The translations under genes and the position numbers were made by a program. Positions 47,704 to 58,599 of a stretch of 64,000 nt of DNA are shown piece by piece. Numbering within the stretch: the first letter of the stretch is position 1; every line of letters starts with the position of its first letter. The stretch is from contig NC_072805.1 in NCBI RefSeq assembly GCF_028583425.1, forward strand, positions 18,362,001-18,426,000. The letters are read 5' to 3'. A model generated the notes under the pieces. It was not told where the DNA came from, did not search any database, and saw nothing but the letters and a program-made list of their open reading frames with translations. The stretch is from Eublepharis macularius. Its lineage: Eukaryota > Chordata > Lepidosauria > Squamata > Eublepharidae.

Positions 47704-47946
47704 CCAATCCGATCCAAGCCACACAGTCGTGTCCGACCCTCGGCTGCTCCGTAGATCGTGCCCCTCCAGGCCTTTCTGTCCTATAGCGCGTCGAGGGAGA
47801 TCCACAGAGTCTCGCAGTGAAGTTTTTACAGGGTAGGTCACCATTGCTTTCCCCAACCCAACACACTTAGCCGTATGACAGCCACGAATGGTAAGTCATA
47901 CGTTGCCACCCCCCTTGGCACTTTGAGCCGGTGTGGGATAAGGGGG
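47704..47946 (-). repeat. SINE-like insertion in the CR1 with target duplication
   Basis: Flanked by GGAACGTGATAC (47692-47703) and GAAACGTGATAC (47947-47958). Interior has CACACAGTCGTGTCCGACCC, GTGCCCCTCCAGGCC, TAGGTCACCATTGC. Probably a 5S/tRNA-type SINE in reverse; family not named. Confidence 0.55.
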
Positions 47947-48260
47947 GAAACGTGATACAGGTTTGTAAAATTATTCATATGGTGAAGAAAGCAGCTGAAA
48001 CATTTTCTCCTTCTCCCCAAACACTAGACATTGATGGGCAATCAGTTCAGGAGAAGCCAATCTTGTTCCTTAAAAGAAAGGAATGCTGATATTTGCTGGA
48101 ATGCAAAATCTGCGCCAAGTGCAAGATTCTCCAGGGGATTTGTGCTTTCGTTAGGTTGCCTGGTTCCCACCTCTTTCTAAACTCATAATCTTTTTAAGCT
48201 CTTCATGTTTGCCTAACTTCTGGGGGCCATTTATGTACTCTGTTAATCTCATACCCTTCT

Positions 48261-49017
48261 CTGTACATTTGTTTTGGCAAAACCCAAAAGGCATCTTGTG
48301 ACATCTTAAGGACTAGCAGGTATAAGGTTCACGGATTCAGGGCTGGCACCAAAGGACAGCACCACCAAGCAGTAGCATGGCCTCTGGAAGCCCCGCTGGT
48401 GTGACCCCTGGACCACCACTGCAGCAGGAGAAGTGGCAGGATGGAGCATCCGAAGAGACTGCGCCTCCTCTGTCCTCGGGTGCAAGTCCACCAAGCCTCC
48501 TCCTCTTCTCTCCGCTCTTTTTCTAGGGAGTCTACTTGCCACTGTTCACCTGCCTGCGATGCTTAGGATCAGGTGCAGCTGTGCTGAGGGGAGATACACA
48601 AGCAGGCTAGCAGCAGTGACTTTTAAGTGTCGTGGCTCTTGGTAAATTCCTTTGCCTGTGTGGGCAAATGACTAGGTGGGGCGTAGCAATTCTGGGGTCC
48701 GAGGCAAAAGTCAATGCTTTGGAGAAGCAGACATTTTAGGGCAGCAGCTGATTACACAGAAGTTCAGGGCCTCCCATTGTGGACCCCAACACAGGGCCCA
48801 GACTGTCTGCCCTGGATGCCTTGCAGTTAAGACCACCACTGCAAGTGACCAGTCCTCCAAGGCTCTGTAGGCAAAGTCTTCTGTTGGTGAGGTCATAACT
48901 CTAGCTGCTCCTTTTCCCCCTCCCCCTTCCTGTCATGTGACTGATGCCATGGGACTGTGGGGGCATATGATTTCTTGTCCAATGCAGGCAGCTCAGTGGG
49001 TCTCCCATGCCACCTCT
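48261..49017. other. Intergenic, nothing recognised
   Basis: No gene or repeat family identified. Confidence 0.4.
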
Positions 49018-49262
49018 TAGAGCCAGTTTGGTGTAGTGGTTAAGAGCGGCAGGACTCTAATCTGGAGAACAGGGTTTGATTCCCCACTCCTCGGCTTGAA
49101 GCCAGCTGGGTGACTTTGGATCAGTCACAGCTCTCTCAGAGCTCTCTCAGTCCCACCCACTTCACAGGGTGATTGTCGTTAGGATAATAATAACACGCTT
49201 TGTAAACCACTCTGAGTGGGCGTTGTCCTGAAGGGTAGTATATAAATCGAATGTTGTTGTTC
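49018..49262 (+). repeat. Sauria-type SINE, full length
   Basis: AGCCAGTTTGGTGTAGTGGTT (A box) ... GGGTTTGATTCCCCACTCC (B box), GCCAGCTGGGTGAC, CACAGGGTGATTGTCG, AACCACTCTGAGTGGGCG, GTATATAAATCGAATGTTG and GTT tail. Squamate-specific family. Confidence 0.9.
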
Positions 49263-49362
49263 CTGTGTCTGCAGGAGTTGTGGGACCCTGGAGTAAGCTA
49301 CTGCAAAGGACCCAGCCTCTGTAGTGGCTACAGAGCAAGAGTCCACCCTCCGATGCAACCCT

Positions 49363-49450
49363 TTTATCCAGGGGATTTATCCCAGTATTCTGGAGATCAG
49401 TTGTAATTTGGGAGATCTCCAGGGCCCACCTGGAGGATGGCAACCTTACT
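49363..49450 (+). repeat. Family A 3' half
   Basis: CCAGGGGATTTATCCC, CTGGAGATCAGTTGTAATT, GAGATCTCCAGGGCCCACC, GGATGGCAACC. Confidence 0.65.
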
Positions 49451-49646
49451 CCTTGGGTCCAGCAGGAATAGATACACAGGCCAACCTGCCTCCCCACTTT
49501 CTGGGTTTTCATACTTGGTATCTGCTGCCTCACCTGTCACTGGATTATATCCTTAGCTTTTGATTTGGACAGGGGTGGTCTTAGTGATTCTGGAACCATG
49601 GGGATGGGGTCCCGGAATCCCTGCTAACGCCTGTTGCTCCTCCATA

Positions 49647-49864
49647 GGGGTTGCCAGGTCTAGGTTAGGAAATTCCTGGAGAATTGGGGAGGTGAAGCTT
49701 GGAGAAGGTGGGGTTTGTAGAGGGGCGGGGCCTCAGTGGGGTATAATGCCATAGAGTTCAACCTTCAGAGCCACCATTTTCTCCAAGGGAACTGGTCTCT
49801 GTTGCCTGGAGATCAGGTGTAATTCTGGGAGATCTCCAGCTACCACCTGGAGTCTGGCAACCCT
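49647..49864 (+). repeat. MITE-like foldback element, family A, full-length copy
   Basis: 218 bp from GGGGTTGCCAGGTCTAGG to GAGTCTGGCAACCC; best copy for defining the family. Inverted termini, no coding capacity. Confidence 0.8.
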
Positions 49865-50221
49865 CCTCTCCCACCAGGGCCAAGCAAGGGATGGCCCTCA
49901 CCCTGTGAGAAGTGGATGAGTGTCACTCACCACCAGCAGCCAGACCGGGCGCAACCACGTGGTGGCAGGAACTTGCTCTTCCTCTTTTCTCTTCCTCCCT
50001 GGAAAGTCTGGGCCATAGATGTTGGGGCCCTTCGCAACATGGCACTCAGAGTAACAGCCCCTGTTTCCCATTGGCTAAGACTAGCTCTAGATCTGGGCGG
50101 TCCAAAAGCGAAAAAACGGAACCCACGCCGGGTATTCCGAGACAACTGTTTAATGGCTGTCCTTTTCTAGCAAGTATTTCGCCTTGGCCTATGTGAGATT
50201 CTGGTTCTAAATTAACCTCCT
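49865..50221. other. Intergenic, nothing recognised
   Basis: No gene or repeat family identified. Confidence 0.4.
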
Positions 50222-50398
50222 TCTCTTTCTGGAGGGCACAATAAGGTTATTTTATTGGCTTGTTTTATTGACATGATTTGTTTTTATTGACTTGGTTTTT
50301 ATTGTCTTGGTTGTTGTTTTATTGTTGCTGCGGGGCGTCTGGAGAAGGTCTGGAGATGTGGCATACAAATTTTCCAAATAAATAAACAACCTTTTCAT
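50222..50398 (+). repeat. LINE 3' tail
   Basis: Repeated TTTTATTG units, GGGGCGTCTGGAGAAGG, GCATACAAATTTTCCAAATAAATAAA: the 3' end style of L2-like squamate LINEs. Confidence 0.5.
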
Positions 50399-50414
50399 CT
50401 GGCAAATCTGTCCC

Positions 50415-50452
50415 CCACCACCACCACCACCACCACCACCACCACCACCACG
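50415..50452. repeat. (CAC)n microsatellite
   Basis: About 12 CAC units. Confidence 0.95.
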
Positions 50453-50554
50453 CCCCTCATCGGAAGAAGATCTCTGCTAGCTCAGTCTAGTCCTGTCACT
50501 TGCAAGGGCCAAAAGCTGTCCCAGGGCAGCCCACAACTGGTATTTAGAAGCCCT

Positions 50555-50682
50555 CTGAGGGCCAAGCTGCAAGTGATGAATGACACTTGAACGGCAAGTG
50601 GAGCACAAGTGGAGGGCAAGTGAACAGGGAGGAATACACTTGCTGTTCAAGTGTCATTCATCACTTGTAGTTTGGCCCTCAG
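50555..50682. repeat. 128-bp MITE with about 44-bp arms, family E
   Basis: CTGAGGGCCAAGCTGCAAGT at the left, ACTTGTAGTTTGGCCCTCAG at the right; arms continue through GATGAATGACACTTGAAC. No target duplication visible. Confidence 0.75.
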
Positions 50683-50734
50683 TCTGAACATGGAGGTTCC
50701 ATTGAGTCATTGGTGTGAACATTTCTTCCATGAT

Positions 50735-51000
50735 ACATTGTCGAAGACTTTCGTGGCCAGAGAACAATGGTTGTTGTGGATTTTCTGGGCTGTATCGCCA
50801 TGGTCTTGGCATTGTAGTTCCTGACGTTTCGCCAGCAGCTGTGACTGGCATCTTCAGAGGTGTAGCAAGGACCTGCTGGTCCTTAAGCTGTCACAAGTGC
50901 TACACCTCTGAAGATGCCAGTCACAGCTGCTGGCGAAACGTCAGGAACTACAATGCCAAGACCACGGCGATACAGCCCGGAAAATCCACAACAACCATTT
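50735..51000. repeat. Inverted pair of a hammerhead-like repeat
   Basis: Left half 50770-50866 and right half 50900-50999 are inverted copies of one unit containing CACCTCTGAAGATGCCAG, CTGGCGAAACGTCAGG, ACTACAATGCCAAGACCAC and CCACAACAACCAT. A common reptile repeat whose family I cannot name with certainty. Confidence 0.75.
50905..50945 (+). ncRNA. Hammerhead-ribozyme-like motif in a repeat
   Basis: In order: CCT (50905-50907), CTGAAGA (50908-50914), an extra T, GCCAG (50916-50920), 9-nt loop, CTGGC (50930-50934), GAAAC (50935-50939), GTC (50940-50942), AGG (50943-50945). CCT/AGG would be stem I, GCCAG/CTGGC stem II, AC/GT a minimal stem III. CTGANGA and GAAA...UH are the hammerhead core. 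The extra T before stem II is not in the classic consensus. An identical motif is on the minus strand at 50822-50860. Confidence 0.4.
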
Positions 51001-51177
51001 CCTTCACGAATTTCTGTAGCATCCATTTAGACTGGTATCCATCAACATCTTTTGTGGCAGAGAATTCTCTAACATAATTACAAGGAGTGTGAAGAAATAC
51101 TTTCTTTTGTCTTTTTCTGAATGTACTTGCCAGTTGGTTTCATCGCACAATCCTGAGTTTTAGTACTATGGAAGAGG

Positions 51178-52620
51178 ACAAAAAATCTCTCTAGGCACTT
51201 TCTCCCCACCCCCCACCCCTGCATAATTTTATAAACCTCTGCATGCCCTCCAATCCCTGCTTAGCCATCTTTTTCTAACCTGAAAAGTGGTAAACTTTTC
51301 AGCCGTTCATCAGAGGAAAGAGAGACTGAAGAGGGGTTTTAGAGGATCGAGGGGATTCTTGGGGATCAGAATTTACCCTAGTAGACTCCCAAACCAATGC
51401 AAGGCAAAGAACCTTAGCTTGGGTTAAAAAATAAATGGTTTATTAGATGCTAAGCTCATTTCAAGCATGGCAATAACATTCAAAATCAACTCTTTGTTCA
51501 AGCATGCTCAGTAACTTAGGCAGGTCGGACACAGTATTCTACTAGGCAGGCAAATGGGGAAATCTTATAGTTACCTCTCTGATGTCTTCTTAAGGCATAA
51601 CTCACAAGCCTCCTCGACCCTTTTTCTCTTATCCCCTTTCTGTCCTACACTCTGCACATACCCTATTACCCTTGGTTTTTATATCAGGTTCCTGTCCTAG
51701 GAGATCTCTCTTGCCCGACATTCCAATGCATGTTCTGTTTTTGCCCTCAAATTTCCTTGGTGTCCAGCCAGGCCAACCTTGGTGTTCCTCCATACTCCAG
51801 AAGTCCAAGGTATGCTTCACGTCATGGTGCATTCCTGACCAAGTTCACCCTTATCTCAGTCCTCTGCTCTTCTCCGTACCATAAACATTTCCACGTAGAT
51901 CTCACTGCCAGCTGTACTATTCTCCAGAAAACACTCAGCTTGTTTTGAGAACTGACTCTTAAGTTCATTCTAGATTGTTTATATTTTTCAACATTTGGTT
52001 TCTGTGGCTGTTCTTTCAATGACAAAATGGCTCTCCTCTTGTTCAAGTGTAGAATGCTTCTCGACAGTTCTTATTCCTTAATTATTTTCCTTGCTCTTTT
52101 TAATTTATTTATTTATTTATTTATTTGTTTTATTTTCGATTTTTATTCCACCCTCCCCACATTTCCAGCAGAATCAGGGCGGATTACAGCATACATAGAA
52201 GTTAAAATATATAAAACAATTATTATAATTAACGATTCTAAAAACATCTCATTTACACAATTAAAATACAATTATAAATATCAGCATAGTGGCACAGAAT
52301 TCGACTGATCAAAAAATTAAAACAACTGCATCTTTTTCTGCATCTTTTCTGACTTGATGATATTCTTTTAAAGGTATGGCAACCGTACCTGTACACAGTA
52401 TTCCAGGTATGGCCACTCCATACAGTACTGACTATTCTCTCCCCACCAAATCTCTAATAATCCCTAACACAGAATTTCTCTGTTTCATACATACTGAACC
52501 AACATTTTAATTGAATTTCCCGTCATGACCTTGTTTTCCTGACTCTCCCCAGTTTAGACCCCATCACTGTATATATGATGTTAGGATTTTCTCATTATAA
52601 GAGATATTTCACACTCACAC
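51178..52620 (+). repeat. CR1/L3-type 3' UTR, split
   Basis: 51225-51305 (ATAAACCTCTGCATGCCC, TTTTCAGCCGTTCATCAG) and 52335-52610 (CTGTACACAGTATTCCAGG, CCCTAACACAGAATTTCTC, CAGTTTAGACCCCAT) are consecutive parts of a CR1-type 3' region. The 1-kb stretch between (51310-52330) is a later insertion or insertions of unknown kind; its right part (52105-52320) is a reverse LINE tail with (ATTT)n. Confidence 0.55.
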
Positions 52621-52689
52621 TTAGCAGCGTATCTGTCCCTGGTTTGCATCCCATGTTTTCAGAGTTTTCACATTAGCAAGGCATCCATG

Positions 52690-53441
52690 GGACGCAGAGC
52701 CGCTGTCAGTCCGGGTTATCCCCGATTTTTCTCACTGCGGACATACCGCGAATTTTCCCATAATCCGCTGCCAACTCAATGCTGATCCGATAAATCCCAG
52801 TGTGAACACTTTTGTCCCTTTTTTGCTTCTCTCTCCCCCCGCTAAGTCTTGTCGTCGGAAGCTGATTGGTCTGCATCTCCAGCTCCCCAAATGCTTCGTC
52901 CGCCATTTTTTCCCCGCTACCTAAACATTTCAGCGGTACATCTCCATTGGTGCCATCTCTATTCTTCTCTCCCCGTCTTTTGCATCCTGATAAGTTCGTG
53001 TTACGCGCCTCACATTTCCAACCCCCCCCCTTAAAAAAATGTTTGCCTAGCGGTGAGCGATTGTGGTCATGATGAACCAAACGTTTCAGTGACAACCCCT
53101 CTCCACTCAAAACTCTCTGCATTTTGACAATTCAATCAGGAACCACCATCGACATTTTCCAGTAATGAAAAATAAAATTGGCCATAACGTTTCTGCGTTC
53201 TGTGGATGCAAAGGTGCATTGAGACATCTCCAATTGTGTGTTCTACATATTTTGACTCCTTTTTTCGGGATGGGAATGGGGTTGGGGCAGTGGGTGGTGC
53301 CCTCAAACGAGGTTCAAACTCACCCCTTCTGGGATCACGTGATTTTTGTGGACCAATGGGGTGCCATTATTTGCTGGGCGGGAAATTCAACTCCTGCGAT
53401 CTGTGCCACCTCCGTGCACTGCTCAACGGTTGCTCAAGGAA
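52690..53441 (+). promoter_or_regulatory. Upstream region of the first Myb-like gene, probable left end zone of the Harbinger element
   Basis: Base composition changes near 52690: CpG-containing sequence with CCCGATTTTTCTC, ATACCGCGAATTTTCCC and GATCCGATAAATCCC. It holds CCAAT-type boxes (GATTGGTC near 52863, ACCAATGG near 53352) and GGGCGGGAAAT (53376-53386), an E2F-like site. Terminal inverted repeats could not be proven. Confidence 0.45.
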
Positions 53442-55476
53442 ATGGCTGCACTAAAACCAACCAGTGGGAGAGGGGTCTCCTGGAGGGAGAAGGAGACATT
53501 GGACCTCATTGAATTTTGGGGTGAGGAGAAGGTGCAAGAGGCACTATTGCTCTGTCACAGGAACATTGATGTTTTCGAGCGCATCTCAGAGCAGATGGTG
53601 GCGAGAGGCCATGCAAGAACCGCACTCGAATGCCGGACAAAAACAAAAGCTTTGAGACAGGAGTACAAGAGGGTCGCGGCACACAATGGAAGATCGGGAA
53701 ATGCCCCTGCAACATGCCCTTTCTATGCACAGCTTGCAAGAATTTTCAGAGGGGATGCAAGCATACGGCCACAAAGGGTGGCAAGAAGTCTTAACCTGCA
53801 GTCGGTGAGCAATGCCGACCCCATGGGGGAAGATCGGTCGAACCATGGCGTTCCCGCTCCATGGGAGGGATCAGAGGAACTATTCACACATCCAATGGTC
53901 ACTCTACATCTTCAGGCGGTCCCCGCTTCCACTCCCAATTATTCAGGTGAGCATGCAGTTTTGACCGACATGACTGGTCCTTGGTTGGGGTGGGTTCGCT
54001 GTGCCCTCCAGTGTGCCCCGCCTGGGCAGAACTTTCCCGGAGTCTCAGGGGCATTTTTTCCTTCTGCTTAGGATTTCGGGGATATGCTCAACGGATTGAT
54101 TGTGTTTGGGTTATCACTGCAGGAGAGGGATGAGGCGCAAGTGGGGGGGCATTTCCCTGATTTAACTTTTGTGCGTGGAAGGATGTGTTGTTTATTCTGC
54201 CTATGGGGACGTATAACCAATATTGTGGAAATCCGCTTCTCAAGGCAAGCTAGCGGTGGGAAACGTTTTTTACTGGGGCTGGCGCAGGTTTCAGCAGAGA
54301 AGGGCTCTGTGAAAGGAGAGGGGGACTTCACCTTGATCAGCAATGTGCAAGGTATCCCAAAGGTGGTTGGGTTATCTTCCACCAAGCATTAATCCACACC
54401 TGACAATGGTCTGTAACGTCACCTCCCTTTCCCCCCCCCCTGGAGAACCATGGTACATTAACTGTTTACCAGCCTATCACTTGTTTTCAATTACTGCAGG
54501 TTCTTCCACAGAACAAGAAACATCAATCGGAGAAGCCCCCCCAATGGACATGACCGATCCAGAGGATGAAAATGCCGCAGACGGTAAGATGCAGATAGAG
54601 TGGGGTGCTTGTGGTCAACAATCAATGCTGCCCTCCCAATGAGCCCTGGTATGCTCCGCTCCATGAGAAACATGGCTATAGTCTCAAAATAATTATCTGT
54701 TTGTGGGGGTTGGGCTACCATGGAAAATATTGGTGTAAACATCGTTCTGCTGATGTCAAGAAGACTTCTGTGAGCATGAATGAAGAAGATCAACTCATTC
54801 ATTTTACAACCAAATCTTTTATTTCCAAGATCCAGATTTAACTCAGATAGAGGAGTTCCCGGAGGTGACAGGACAGGGTGCAGAGGATCCGCAAGGTAGG
54901 AAAGAGCTGAAATTGTGACCTCCGCAAACTCCTTTGTAACTACTACTTGCATAACCACTGTCCTTTCCAACAGGAGATCTGAACAATCCACCAGCAGTGG
55001 AACAACCGCAGGTCCCCACGGCACAACTGTCTCCTGCTACACGCTTAGAAAAGGCGCGCACCAGAACCAGGCGCGTCTCTGTCCTCACCAACGTTGCAGA
55101 GAGAATGCTATCTCAGGCACAGAGGGAGGAACAAAACAACAGAAAGGAACGTGGAGAAATTCTGGAGGCAACCAGCCATTGGCGTGCAGCCATGGAATCA
55201 GAGACAAGATGGCACGAGGACATTATCAGGGAGGCAAGAGAGGATCGTAGGGCTTTTATTGAGGCACAGTCACAAAATATGGAGGGGCTTAATAGGGCTG
55301 TCGGTGCCCTCAGCTCCTTGACTGAACTCTTTGTCAGGGAGCAAAGAGCAGGCCCGGTTGCAGAAACTTCCCAAAATGCCAACAGCAAAACACGCGATAA
55401 CGATCATGAGAAGGCACCACTAAGAAAAAGGGCTCGGATCATTAAAAAGAGAGAAAGATATGATCCATCCCTCTGA
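53442..55476 (+). CDS. Harbinger-type Myb/SANT-like DNA-binding protein 1, intact
   Basis: Four exons: 53442-53946, 54500-54583, 54830-54895, 54974-55476; 1158 nt, 385 aa, all introns GT-AG and phase 1. The first exon holds a Myb/SANT-like (MSANTD, trihelix-type) domain at about residues 10-105: RGVSWREKETLDLIEFWGEE, HRNIDVFERISEQMVARGH, RTALECRTKTKALRQEYKRV and CPFYAQLARIF. Exons 2-3 are acidic. The last exon is a charged probable coiled coil (EKARTRTRRVSVLTNVAERM through NRAVGALSSLTELF) ending in a basic nuclear-localisation-like tail, LRKRARIIKKRERY. Similar domains occur in ZSCAN20/29, NAIF1 and the Myb-like partners of Harbinger transposases, which bind element ends and carry the transposase into the nucleus. 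The ATG at 53442 is the first in frame. It converges on the coiled-coil gene. Confidence 0.85.
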
Positions 55477-55728
55477 GCCCCACATGTTTTTCCGGTGCAG
55501 CATTTGGGTTGGAATCTGCATATCACACGTATCATTGCTGTTGAAATTATGTTTGTCACAGCTGTAATTGTGTTTTTCGATGTTGGCGAGGGGTTGACAA
55601 TGGCCATTGAAAAAAATTGGTTTTTGTTTCCCACCGCAATCCAGGTGCGGTTTGCCAGATCTATTTTTTGACCACGGTTGTTTGAAATGTTGACCCATGG
55701 GAGAAACTACACAGTTTTAAATTTGTTT

Positions 55729-55804
55729 TTTATTCTTTTCAAAACTTGAAAGATTACATGTGAGGCATCATATGGACACTTAACTAACATGCATGTTAAA
55801 TAAA
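55729..55804. terminator. Crossed poly(A) signals of two convergent element genes
   Basis: AATAAA at 55799-55804 serves the plus-strand Myb gene; TTTATT at 55729-55734 (AATAAA on the minus strand) serves the coiled-coil gene. The two 3' ends therefore overlap by about 70-100 bp. Confidence 0.65.
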
Positions 55805-55810
55805 TCTTTT

Positions 55811-56758
55811 CTACATCTCCTTAAACCTTGACAGCACATTATCAATGTCGGACCTCAATTTCTTGTTCTCCTCATTCAAATTCCTCACATTGTTTTCTAG
55901 CTTCTTCACCAAGGCCTGCAGGCTGTCCATCCTTCTGTTGGTTTTCTTTGCTGTGGAAACAAAAGGTGTAAGCGCAGAGTGGCCACTTCTGTGTTCACAA
56001 ACGTTGTAAGTCATTGATGGTTACTTACCGCAGCTGAGGCATGTTCCCACTGCCTTGTGAACAGTCTCCAGTATCTCAAGGGGCTGTTCCCTTGCCAAAG
56101 ATGAAGAAGGCACATTTACAGTGTGTAGTGGACACCGCGCTTGAATGCATTCCTCACAGGGGTCACCTGAAAAGGGGGTTTGGAGAACTTGATTTAATTT
56201 TGTTCATTGTCATTACAGAGCACGTGTTTAACATGTGGCAGAATGACGGTGTAGTTAGTTCCATTTGTGTACCTGAATGCTCAGTCAGCTGTTCTGGTGG
56301 AATCACTGCTTGCTGAGGTGTGACTTCTTCATTGAACTCGGAGCAGTTTCCCTCTTCTTGCTTCACTGCCTCAGAACTGGGTTGCAAGGCCATTTCATCC
56401 ATTGGCACGGTCACCTCTGAGCCTGTTTCCTCCGTGGGCTCCTCCTCCCCCTCATGTCTGTATGATGTTGCTGGAGAAACACATGAAGAGAATTAAAACA
56501 TCAGTAAGAGCAGTATTGATGAAATGTTATGAACAAGGAATTCTGACTAATTCAAAAAATGGGGCAAGGGAATGTTGAAATGCTGATCACCCTAGGCAAC
56601 CGATGCTGTATCATGTGTAGGGATTTAGGGAATGCCGTTTAGATTAGAAGGCCGGTTTGGGATCTTGGGCAGGGAGGGGGGGGAATACCCATGGAGGAAT
56701 GATAAGGGCTGAGGTGTGTGGAATGCTGTTTTTACTTACCGCACAGTAGCCGAGTCAT
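55811..56758 (-). CDS. Small zinc-motif/coiled-coil protein of the Harbinger-like cluster
   Basis: Four exons on the minus strand: 56740-56758, 56273-56470, 56029-56166, 55811-55950; 495 nt, 164 aa, every junction GT-AG in phase 1. Starts MTRLLCATSYRHEGEEE; then an acidic stretch with AVKQEEG, a fit to the SUMO consensus psi-K-x-E. Exon 3 has CEECIQARCPLH and later CLSC, six Cys/His that could bind zinc. The last exon is a leucine-patterned coiled coil (DSLQALVKKLENNVRNLNEE through VLSRFKEM). I recognise no family and know no such gene in Harbinger elements. Same strand as the transposase, about 2 kb downstream of its end. The first exon is only 19 nt, and an acceptor-like AAAG lies just before the ATG, so further 5' exons are possible. 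Confidence 0.7.
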
Positions 56759-57678
56759 CTTTAAGAGAACACATTAAAAATATGTGCCGACATAAACCAT
56801 AAACCTTTCCCAAAGAACAGAAACAAAACAACTTTTAAACATGGTGGGATAGTCTTCAAGGACAGGGCACAGTCCCAGTGCCGTTCAGTGCCACGTGTTC
56901 CTGTGTTCCATGTGCTGATCCCAACACAGCATGCCTGTTCTGGGGTTTTTCCTTGAAAACTTCCATCCAACATTCCTCTCATTCAGGAAATTGGTGCCTT
57001 GTACCAACATACATTTCCATCTTAGTGAGGGGATTGGGATGGGTGAGGGGGGGGGGAAGACACGGTGTTTGATGATGGTGCAAGGGGGGCCCATCTCACT
57101 TAAAGCATGGTGAAAACATTTTTAGAGGTGTGCCTTCACAAAATAAACATCCCACAGTACTTCATTTACCTTCATGGTGGACTCCAAAACAAGGTGCCCC
57201 ATTCTTCAAACAATATCCATGTTTCTATATGGAGAAAAAGGAATTCATCTTCCCAGGTAGTTCAGGGTGGCCTTTTGTAATCAAAATGCTGCCAACTTTC
57301 ATGGTGCCTGCTCCCACCTGTCCTAACTTCCTCTAACATGGTTCAGGCAGATGCCGGTTGGGTGGTCCTTTTAATGGACTGAAAAATATGTTGTTCTTGG
57401 CACCCTCTTTCTCCATCATCTCCCACGTTGAAAATAAGAGAGGCTGGTCGTTCTGGGGTTAGGAATATTGCATGAAAGATGCCCAGTGACATCAGGGGAA
57501 CGTTTCCTACCTGTCCTCCAACCCCCCAAGCAAGCACCAAGGCAAACCAACCTGGAGGGGGGGGGCATTTGGTTCCACCTCGAAGGGCGGTTCTCGTGCC
57601 ACACAACTTCGTGCCTTTAACTGTGCGGTAGACCAGACACCGTCTACATTGGTGGTGGGGGAGAACACCAAAGGGCAT
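56759..57678. other. Spacer within the Harbinger-like cluster
   Basis: No gene recognised. It may hold the promoter or 5' exons of the coiled-coil gene. Contains a G-run at 57046-57055. Confidence 0.4.
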
Positions 57679-57893
57679 CTGGAGAGCTGGGTGTGATTCC
57701 CCACTCCTCCGCTTGAAGACAGCTGGGTCACCTTGGCCGAGTCACAGTTCTTTGGAGCTCTCTCAGCAACACCCACCTCACAGGGTGACTTTTTTGGGGG
57801 AATAATAACAGTTAGTAAACCGCTCTGAGTGGGCATTAGGTTGTCCTGAAGGGCGGTATATAAATCGAATGCTATTATTATTATTATAGGGGA
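57679..57893 (+). repeat. Sauria-type SINE, 5' truncated, inside the cluster
   Basis: CATCTGGAGAGCTGGGTGTGATTCCCCACTCC..., CAGCTGGGTCACCTTGG, ACCGCTCTGAGTGGGCATT, GCGGTATATAAATCGAATGC and an (ATT)n tail. A later insertion in element spacer DNA. Confidence 0.85.
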
Positions 57894-58593
57894 AAATAGG
57901 GCACAAGTCACCTCACCTTACAGAGCAACCCAAAACACAATTGCTATAAGAAAGGATTTTTTATGTCACTTGTTTGAATATAAAAACCGGTGGGTGCAGA
58001 CCTAAGGCCGTGACAGCATTCCCTCAACCAGAGAGATAACACTACGTAATTCACACACAATAATCCCCCGATCAAAATTGCTGGCAGAATTTGTGCATGC
58101 TATTTGTGTTATTTGGTGTTGTAGGCTGCTTTCGTGTCCTGTTGTGCCCACCAAATGGGAACCTGAAAGACCTTAAAGAAATAATTTTTTTTATTTCCCG
58201 TGATAGAGTTTGGTTTAATTCTGCACAGTATGGTTAGTTGTGTTATGTACTGCCTGTGTTATGTCTCACACTGTCCTTCTCAATTTTAGTTTGAAGGAGA
58301 GAATGGTTTTTTTATAATAGAGTACTTTGGTGTGTGGTTGTCATTTTTCCTTTGTTCTGTAGGTGGTTCCCATCGCAGGGAGCACTGTGGAAGTGTGACG
58401 TTGGGGGAGGGTGTTTGTGGATCTGATGCTGTTTCACACGGATAAGCTAGCATTCAACAGTGTGCTGACCATCTTGGCACCCCTGGGCTGTGCAATGATG
58501 AACCCTTTTTTTCACTTTCTCTCTTTGTGGAAACCCCTCCTGCTCACTTGATGCCCACCAAACAGAACATTTCTTACCATGATGTTATAAAAA
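57894..58593. other. Spacer downstream of the transposase
   Basis: No gene recognised; T-rich tracts near 58185 and 58305. Confidence 0.4.
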
Positions 58594-58599
58594 TTTATT
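58594..58599 (-). terminator. Poly(A) signal of the Harbinger transposase gene
   Basis: TTTATT on the plus strand, AATAAA on the minus, 240 bp after the transposase stop codon. Confidence 0.6.

Larger units (their letters stand above)
45646..48260 (+). mobile_element. CR1 LINE, heavily interrupted
   Basis: Reverse-transcriptase pieces in order: KSLGPDRIRPQVLEKC (45706-45753), a GKLVEA...NRIVKQLRG block (45875-45930), a GVPQGS-like and ADD-containing block (46745-46865) and DLQRDLFKLGEFA (47219-47257), then CR1 3' sequence (CCTATGAAGAAAGGCTAATG at 47636). The ADD active-site block is decayed. The element is split by at least three later insertions (46050-46535, 46869-47180, 47704-47946). Dead copy. 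Confidence 0.75.

Noticed and set aside
49021-49100. tRNA-like sequence
   Set aside because: Head of a Sauria SINE.
50415-50452. Possible CRISPR-like array or coding poly-His
   Set aside because: Plain CAC microsatellite; vertebrate DNA has no CRISPR arrays.
54491-55024. 177-codon minus-strand frame
   Set aside because: Antisense to exons 2-4 of Myb-like gene 1, whose spliced frame is better supported.
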